Source: Acidobacteriota bacterium
Lineage (GTDB): Bacteria; Acidobacteriota; Blastocatellia; Pyrinomonadales; Pyrinomonadaceae
DNA length: 9,837 nt
NCBI GenBank assembly: GCA_963169175.1
Contig: CAUJFK010000092.1
Location: 1-9,837, forward strand
Reading direction: 5' to 3'
The notes under the pieces were generated by a model. That model was not told the origin of the DNA, did no database searches, and worked only from the letters and a program-made list of their open reading frames with translations. The number at the start of each line of letters is the position of its first letter. The first letter of the stretch is position 1. The translations under genes and the position numbers were made by a program. Below are positions 5,701-9,837 of the stretch, piece by piece.

Positions 5701-5729
5701 ACTCTATGTGTCCCAAACATCTTTTGCAA
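5701..5729 (-). promoter_or_regulatory. Possible internal promoter for aroF
   Basis: On the minus strand, TTGCAA (5729-5724) and TAGAGT (5706-5701) are spaced by 17 bases, each matching the consensus at 4 of 6 positions. A start site would fall about 20 bases before the ATG. Overlapping alternative boxes GGGACA (5714-5709) and TATAAG (5690-5685) with an 18-base spacer would give an almost leaderless message. Either would let aroF be expressed separately from trp. Confidence 0.3.
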
Positions 5730-5767
5730 ACACCGGCAGATACATGACCCGTCGGGAGTGTGCCGTT

Positions 5768-5836
5768 CGATTTTGGATTGGAGATCGCGGAATGGGGCTC
5801 AGATCTAAAATCCAAAATCGGCAAGCCAAAATCGAA
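5768..5836. repeat. Hairpin repeat of the 'ccaaaatc' type between trpA and aroF
   Basis: CGATTTTGGATT (5768-5779) pairs exactly with AATCCAAAATCG (5809-5820). Inside, AGATC (5782-5786) pairs with GATCT (5802-5806), leaving a 15-base loop. A further CCAAAATCGAA (5826-5836) is complementary to TTCGATTTTGG (5767-5777) and so competes for the left arm. There is no T-run. It looks like a dispersed intergenic repeat; in the trp transcript it would form a strong hairpin before aroF. Confidence 0.65.
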
Positions 5837-5848
5837 AGGGCACCCTAG

Positions 5849-6658
5849 CTACCGCTCAGGTTTCTGCCTTTGAGGCAGCAACCAGCCGACGAGTTCACGT
5901 ACGCATTTGACCGGATCGATCTCCGCGTTCACACACTTTTCGATCTCCACCACAATTGCCGAGCCGACGACCGCCGCGTCGGCATAACACCAAACGGCTT
6001 CGATCTGTTCACGCGTCGATATACCAAAACCAACGGCAACCGGCAGATCGGTATATTCTCTAACGCGCTCGACCAGGGCCTCGGCCGTTGTACTCGTTTC
6101 ATTCTGTGCGCCAGTCACACCGGCACGCGAAACGGCGTAAATAAAACCGCTCGACCGTTCGGCGATCTTTTTAAGACGATCTTCGGTTGTGGTCGGGGCG
6201 ATCAGCGAAATAAGGTCGAGACCATTCTTTCGAAGGACGTCCGCGATCTCGGCCGCCTCTTCATCGACCGCGTCGGTCACAAGGATGCCGTCAACGCCCG
6301 CGTCCGCCGCGTCGTCCGCCAACCGCTCAATGCCGTATCGGAACAGCGGATTAAGATAACTGAACAGGACGAGGGGAACGTCCGTTTCAGTCCGCAAGCC
6401 GGCGGCCATTGCCAGCACGTCCTTTAGCGTAACGCCGTTTTTCAATGCCCGCTGCGACGATGCCTGGATCGTCGGCCCGTCCGCCATCGGATCGGAAAAG
6501 GGAACGCCTAACTCAATAATGTCCGCTCCGTTTTCCACGAGCGTCAGTACGATCTGTCTGGAAGTTTCGAGGTTCGGATCGCCCGCCGAGACAAAAGGTA
6601 TGAAGCCCTTTCGACCTTCTGCTTTCAAGAGATCAAAGTTTGAGATGATCCTGTTCAT
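5849..6658 (-). CDS. trpA: Tryptophan synthase alpha subunit
   Basis: The 269-residue barrel enzyme cleaves indole-3-glycerol phosphate to glyceraldehyde 3-phosphate and indole, which passes to TrpB. With the ATG at 6658 the catalytic residues fall on the classical numbers: Glu49 in ADIIELGVPFSDP and Asp60 in MADGPTIQ. Other landmarks are KGFIPFVSAGDP (17-28), FSYLNPLFRYG, YAVSRAGVTGA (the mobile loop region) and VAVGFGIST with a phosphate-binding GSAIV. A longer frame exists with GTG at 6697, but the shorter start gives the expected N-terminus and length. Its Shine-Dalgarno is weak. The loop usually read PDLP is TDAVDEEAAE here, a mild variation. The gene follows the conserved trpB end by 94 bases, whereas other genes upstream overlap or nearly touch. 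Confidence 0.95.
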   Translation of the reverse strand: MNRIISNFDLLKAEGRKGFIPFVSAGDPNLETSRQIVLTLVENGADIIELGVPFSDPMADGPTIQASSQRALKNGVTLKDVLAMAAGLRTETDVPLVLFSYLNPLFRYGIERLADDAADAGVDGILVTDAVDEEAAEIADVLRKNGLDLISLIAPTTTEDRLKKIAERSSGFIYAVSRAGVTGAQNETSTTAEALVERVREYTDLPVAVGFGISTREQIEAVWCYADAAVVGSAIVVEIEKCVNAEIDPVKCVRELVGWLLPQRQKPER

Positions 6659-6752
6659 TTTTGCGTCACTGAAAACTAATAACTCAACACGATGCACTGG
6701 AGAAAATGCTCGTACGATGCAACAGTCATGAGACCTGGATTGGGCACACTCC

Positions 6753-6851
6753 CTACCGGTCGTGTTTCTGCCTTAAAAGTTCGGCGACTGTATTTACGTC
6801 CTTGTCTCCGCGGCCGGAAAGGTTGACTAAGAGGATAGAATCTCGCGGCAT
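6753..6851 (-). pseudogene. trpB: Detached conserved C-terminus of TrpB, in frame after the TAG
   Basis: Directly after the internal TAG, the same frame reads ATG CCG CGA and encodes 32 residues. They start MPRDSILLVNLSGRGDKDV and end at TAG (6755-6753). This is the family's standard ending: a beta strand, then SGRGDKD, whose serine hydrogen-bonds the cofactor ring, then the last helix. The frame and the spacing are intact, so only the single codon separates it from the main part. The adjacent ATG would allow reinitiation as a separate peptide, but no ribosome-binding site is evident. I regard it as part of trpB rather than an independent gene. Confidence 0.9.
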
Positions 6852-7961
6852 CTAACCAGCGGTATTCGCAACATGCGCGATCGCGTGCGACGACTCAAGT
6901 GCAGGGATTATTCCTTCCGTTTCTGACAGCATGCGAAACGCCGCGAGAGCTTCCTCATCTGAGGCCGAGACATATTCAACGCGGCCTTTGTCATGAAGAA
7001 AAGCATGTTCCGGCCCGACGGAGGCGTAATCGAGGCCGGCGGAGACGGAATGCGTCAAAGATATCTGCCCGGCTTCGTCCTGAAGCAAGTAACTCTTTGT
7101 GCCCTGCAGAACACCGACTGCCGCCGCGTCGGCCATAAAACGTGCAGCGTGATCGCCCAATTCGCTGCCGTGTCCGCCGGCCTCGACGCCGATCATCCTT
7201 ACAGGGCCGTCATTTAAAAATTCATGAAACAACCCGATCGAATTCGATCCGCCGCCCACGCAGGCGACGAGCAGATCGGGCAGTCGTCCTTCTTTCTCAA
7301 GTATCTGCCCGCGGGTTTCGCAGCCAATCACGCTTTGAAAATCGCGCACCATCAATGGATACGGATGCGGCCCGAGAGCAGAACCTAATAGATAATACGT
7401 AGAATTAACATTCGTCACCCAGTCACGAAGCGCTTCATTTATCGCGTCCTTCAACGTTCTCGACCCGGAATCCACGCCGCGTACTTCCGCTCCGAGCAAT
7501 CGCATCCGAAAGACATTCAACTCCTGCCGCCGCATGTCTTCTGTGCCCATGTAAACTACACAGTCGAGCCCAAAGCGGGCACAAACGGTCGCGGTCGCCA
7601 CGCCGTGCTGGCCGGCCCCGGTCTCGGCGATGATGCGTGTTTTCCCCATTCGCCGGGCCAGCAAGATCTGCCCGACGCAATTATTTATCTTGTGTGCTCC
7701 GGTGTGATTCAGGTCTTCGCGCTTTAAGTAGATTCGCGCACCGCCGAGTTTTTCCGTCAACCGCTCGGCAAAATAAAGCGGCGACGGACGGCCGACAAAA
7801 TCCTTCAAAAGCAGGTCAAAGTCTCTTCGAAACTCTGCGTCATCGCGATATCCAAAGTATGCATTGGTCAACTCGTCCAACGGCGCCACCAGTGTTTCAG
7901 GCACAAATCGCCCGCCGTATTCGCCCCAATATCCTCGTTCATTTGGTTCGTAGGTATTCAT
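6852..7961 (-). CDS. trpB: Tryptophan synthase beta subunit, ended early by an in-frame TAG
   Basis: TrpB condenses indole with serine using pyridoxal phosphate. The frame opens with ATG at 7961, overlapping the trpF TGA as ATGA, and reads MNTYEPNERGYWGEYGGRFVP. It contains the cofactor lysine Lys91 in HTGAHKINN, catalytic Glu113 in AETGAGQHG, the phosphate loop GGGSNS (236-241), and EGIIPALESSHAIAHV (349-364). After residue 369 (ANTAG) a TAG at 6854-6852 stops it. The same frame continues for another 32 codons with the missing conserved C-terminus (see 6753-6851), giving a normal total length of about 402. Without that end the protein lacks the serine that contacts the pyridine nitrogen of the cofactor, so it should be inactive or poorly folded. 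A glutamine codon CAG changed to TAG, a base-call error, or readthrough could all explain this. Confidence 0.9.
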   Translation of the reverse strand: MNTYEPNERGYWGEYGGRFVPETLVAPLDELTNAYFGYRDDAEFRRDFDLLLKDFVGRPSPLYFAERLTEKLGGARIYLKREDLNHTGAHKINNCVGQILLARRMGKTRIIAETGAGQHGVATATVCARFGLDCVVYMGTEDMRRQELNVFRMRLLGAEVRGVDSGSRTLKDAINEALRDWVTNVNSTYYLLGSALGPHPYPLMVRDFQSVIGCETRGQILEKEGRLPDLLVACVGGGSNSIGLFHEFLNDGPVRMIGVEAGGHGSELGDHAARFMADAAAVGVLQGTKSYLLQDEAGQISLTHSVSAGLDYASVGPEHAFLHDKGRVEYVSASDEEALAAFRMLSETEGIIPALESSHAIAHVANTAG

Positions 7962-8584
7962 GCGTTTTTAGCAATGCGAATAAAATCGGCGACCTTTTTC
8001 GAGTCTTTTTTTCCCGGCGATGATTCAACACCGCTTGCGGTATCAACAACGTGCGGACGAACAGTTCGAATTGCGTCCGCCACATTTTCAGGTGTCAGGC
8101 CTCCGGCAAGATAGATCGCTGGAGCGAAGGCTTTTGCCTCTATCGCCGAATTCCAGTTAAAGCTATCGCCCGTACCTCCGTATTGGCCCGCGGAGTAAGT
8201 GTCTAGCAGAACCGCGTCAACTCGGAACTTGCTGATGCTTCCGGCCTGGAACGTGTCATCGACGCGAACTGCCTTGATCAAGGCGACATCCGCGAGCCGT
8301 CTAAGATCGTCAACAAAACGCTCGTCCTCGTCACCGTGCAGTTGGACCGCGGTCAGGCCGATGAGGTCGATAAACTCGGCTATTCTGGACCCGCCCATAT
8401 TTACGAACACACCAACCTTTTCTATTCGATCGGGAAGTTTGCTGACGATCGCGCGTGCGGCCAATGGCTCAAGGTAACGCGGGCTCTTTTCATAAAAATT
8501 GAAACCAAGCATATCCGCTCCGGTATCCGCCGCATGAAGCGCATCTTCGACGTTGGTCACTCCACAGATCTTTACTTTAACCAC
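7958..8584 (-). CDS. trpF: Phosphoribosylanthranilate isomerase
   Basis: The 208-residue barrel enzyme converts phosphoribosylanthranilate to the open-chain deoxyribulose form used by TrpC. The catalytic pair is visible: Cys7 in VKICGVTN (general base) and Asp128 in VLLDTYSAGQYGGTG (general acid). QLHGDED (81-87), LAGGLTPENV (159-168) and the phosphate-binding DTASGVESSPGKKD (181-194) follow in family order. I choose GTG at 8584 rather than the GTG at 8611: it gives the standard N-terminus MVKVKICG and has AAGGAG (8599-8594) 9 bases upstream. The earlier GTG would overlap the end of trpC and lacks a site. The stop TGA overlaps the trpB ATG as ATGA, so the two are probably translationally coupled. 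Confidence 0.93.
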   Translation of the reverse strand: MVKVKICGVTNVEDALHAADTGADMLGFNFYEKSPRYLEPLAARAIVSKLPDRIEKVGVFVNMGGSRIAEFIDLIGLTAVQLHGDEDERFVDDLRRLADVALIKAVRVDDTFQAGSISKFRVDAVLLDTYSAGQYGGTGDSFNWNSAIEAKAFAPAIYLAGGLTPENVADAIRTVRPHVVDTASGVESSPGKKDSKKVADFIRIAKNA

Positions 8585-8593
8585 CGAAAACCG

Positions 8594-8599
8594 CTCCTT
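8594..8599 (-). promoter_or_regulatory. Ribosome-binding site that decides the trpF start
   Basis: AAGGAG on the minus strand begins right after the trpC TGA (8604-8602) and lies 9 bases before the GTG at 8584. It favours that start over the upstream GTG at 8611. Confidence 0.7.
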
Positions 8600-8601
8600 T
8601 T

Positions 8602-9369
8602 TCACAACCACGCCTTCAACGCTGACGTGGCGTCGCCCGACCTCATTAGTGATTCACCAACCAGAAAACCGCTGTATCCAAGACCTGATAATTCTGCGAT
8701 CTCATCGCGAGAACTGATCCCGCTTTCCGCGATCATTATCGCCCCGGGCGGAGCGTATTTTATAAGTTCACGCGACACGTCAAGCGATACCTCGAACGTT
8801 TTGAGGTTTCGATTATTGACGCCTATCAGCATGGCTCCGATCTCCGCCGCGACTTCCATTTCCGCGAGATCGTGGACTTCGACCAGCGCGTCCAGTCCGA
8901 GCTCATCTGAAAGCGAACAAAAATGTCGAAGCTCATTGACACGCAATGCCGCGACGATCAGCAATATCGCGTCTGCCCCGATCGCTGCCGACTCATGGAT
9001 ATGGAATTCATCAATAATAAAATCCTTGCGCAGGATCGGCAGATCGACGGCATTGCGAACTGCCCGCAGGTCGTCGATCGAGCCTTTGAAAAAATGTTCT
9101 TCGGTCAGAACGGAGATCGCGGCAGCTCCGGCATCGCGGTAATTTGCCGCAGCCAGCGCAGGGGAGACAGAATCGTTGATGATGCCTTTGGACGGCGACG
9201 CGCGTTTGAATTCGGCGATAATGTTGTGCTTTGACCTATCGGACAAGGCTTTGCGAAGCCGATATGGATGGGCCTTGCGCACGATCGCGGTACGATCAAA
9301 GTTTTGCTTTGCGGTCGCGATCTGCAAACGCTTTGCTTCGATTATTCTTTCCAGTATCGTTCCTTTCAT
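8602..9369 (-). CDS. trpC: Indole-3-glycerol phosphate synthase
   Basis: The 255-residue barrel enzyme closes the indole ring with loss of CO2 and water. All the usual active-site segments are present in order. They are IIAEFKRASPSKG (50-62, with Glu53 and Lys55), SVLTEEHFFKGS (86-97), LRKDFIIDEFHIHES (112-127, catalytic Lys114), VEVHD (163-167, Glu163), IGVNNRNL (182-189), IAESGI (213-218) and GFLVGESLMR (234-243). It is a single-function protein, not fused to TrpF as in enterobacteria. The ATG overlaps the trpD TGA as ATGA, and the trpF start follows the trpC stop by 17 bases, so the gene sits in a tight translationally coupled run. Nothing is missing or unusual. Confidence 0.96.
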   Translation of the reverse strand: MKGTILERIIEAKRLQIATAKQNFDRTAIVRKAHPYRLRKALSDRSKHNIIAEFKRASPSKGIINDSVSPALAAANYRDAGAAAISVLTEEHFFKGSIDDLRAVRNAVDLPILRKDFIIDEFHIHESAAIGADAILLIVAALRVNELRHFCSLSDELGLDALVEVHDLAEMEVAAEIGAMLIGVNNRNLKTFEVSLDVSRELIKYAPPGAIMIAESGISSRDEIAELSGLGYSGFLVGESLMRSGDATSALKAWL

Positions 9370-9837
9370 GATCTGACCGCCTCGGCCAGTGCCTCTAGTT
9401 TTGCAAGAGCGGCGCCGCTTTCCAAACTTGTTGCCGCCAGCTCGACACTTTTTGACAAGTCATTCCCGCGTCCTGAAAGATGAATTCCCGCAGCGGCGTT
9501 CAGCAAGACCATTGAACGGGCCGCCGAATTTTCCCGGCCCGCCAACACACTTCTGATCAGAGCGGCGTTTTCCTCCGCTGATCCGGCCCGGCAGCGATCA
9601 ATCGTCTGCCCTTTGACCGAAAGGTCGGCCGGAGATATCTCGAACGTGCGCGTCGAGCCATTTTCAACCTCGGCCACCAGCGTAGTTCCGTTTAGCGAGA
9701 TCTCGTCCAGGCCGCATTCGCCGTGGACGATCCATGACCGTTTTGTTCCAAGACGGGCAAGTGCTCCTGCCATTTTAGGTACCATTTCGCTGCTCCAAAC
9801 ACCGATCAATTGGTGCGGCGCCGATGCGGGATTGCAA
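9366..9837 (-). CDS. trpD: Anthranilate phosphoribosyltransferase, C-terminal part
   Basis: The frame runs off the right edge, leaving the last 156 residues of an enzyme that usually has about 340. It transfers the phosphoribosyl group from PRPP to anthranilate. The visible part begins CNPASAPHQLIGVWSSEM, matching the family's 'LTNPA.AP.Q.iGV' segment, with Cys where Thr is usual. It continues with WIVHGECGLDEIS (the VHG.dGlDE motif), a beta-rich middle, AGSAEENAALIRSVL and MVLLNAAAGIHL. The glycine-rich PRPP site is outside the window. A TTG within this frame is not a start, because conserved sequence continues upstream of it. The TGA overlaps the trpC ATG by four bases. trpE and trpG, if present, and the operon promoter would lie to the right. 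Confidence 0.93.
   Translation of the reverse strand, partial: CNPASAPHQLIGVWSSEMVPKMAGALARLGTKRSWIVHGECGLDEISLNGTTLVAEVENGSTRTFEISPADLSVKGQTIDRCRAGSAEENAALIRSVLAGRENSAARSMVLLNAAAGIHLSGRGNDLSKSVELAATSLESGAALAKLEALAEAVRS

Noticed and set aside
5630..5824. 64-codon minus-strand frame in the trpA-aroF gap
   Set aside because: It is built from the hairpin repeat (giving 'SNPKSN') and runs into the start of aroF in another frame.
5870..6427. 185-codon plus-strand open frame
   Set aside because: It is antisense to trpA, with no recognisable motif; trpA is certain from its catalytic residues.
6689..6721. Direct repeat ACGATGCA (6689-6696 and 6714-6721) between trpB and trpA
   Set aside because: It has only eight bases in two copies, with no promoter or operator context.
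6852..6854. TAG in trpB as evidence of pyrrolysine or a changed genetic code
   Set aside because: trpA, doc and the membrane-protein gene end at TAG with normal lengths, and no special structure follows the codon; mutation or error is simpler.
8336..9142. 268-codon plus-strand open frame
   Set aside because: It lies antisense to trpC and trpF, is serine/arginine-rich low-complexity, has no ribosome-binding site, and is explained by the codon bias of the real genes.
1..9837. CRISPR arrays, tRNA, rRNA and transposase genes
   Set aside because: None seen: there are no regularly spaced long repeats, no cloverleaf-like segments and no transposase motifs.

Overview
The window looks like chromosomal DNA from a moderately GC-rich Gram-negative bacterium. 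Three things point loosely to Acidobacteriota, perhaps Blastocatellia: the beta-rich tail of the first gene, the secreted SnoaL-like protein, and intergenic 'ccaaaatc'-type and 'ttcgtg'-type repeats. This placement rests on resemblance only.

Layout. Bases 2-367 are the 3' end of a plus-strand gene, probably the tail of an amidohydrolase-type enzyme. It converges on a minus-strand gene at 533-1459 for a secreted protein with two SnoaL/DUF4440-like domains, which has its own terminator at 470-490. A 568-base gap (1460-2027) holds dyads and hairpins but no convincing gene. Bases 2028-4645 form a small accessory cluster: a Rad52/Rad22-type single-strand annealing protein (minus), a divergent XRE regulator followed by a small membrane protein (plus), a good terminator, and an AbrB-type antitoxin/Doc toxin pair (plus) with a repeat-rich promoter.

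Bases 4642-9837 are a minus-strand aromatic amino acid operon, transcribed as trpD (partial)-trpC-trpF-trpB-trpA-aroF. Its products convert anthranilate to tryptophan: TrpD adds phosphoribosyl, TrpF isomerises, TrpC closes the indole ring, and TrpA/TrpB finish the molecule. The last gene encodes a type I-beta DAHP synthase, the first enzyme of the shikimate pathway, with an N-terminal regulatory domain. trpD/trpC and trpF/trpB overlap by ATGA, which implies translational coupling.

The most striking observation is in trpB. An in-frame TAG at 6854-6852 interrupts an otherwise intact gene. The conserved C-terminal end, including the SGRGDKD motif, continues in the same frame for 32 codons to a second TAG at the expected family length. 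This could be a nonsense mutation, a sequence error, or (less likely) readthrough or reinitiation. The next most useful observations are the Doc gene whose stop codon overlaps the stop codon of aroF, the Doc operator/promoter repeats, the Rad52/XRE pair without visible phage genes, and two long intergenic hairpins. I do not see a clearly new multi-gene system.
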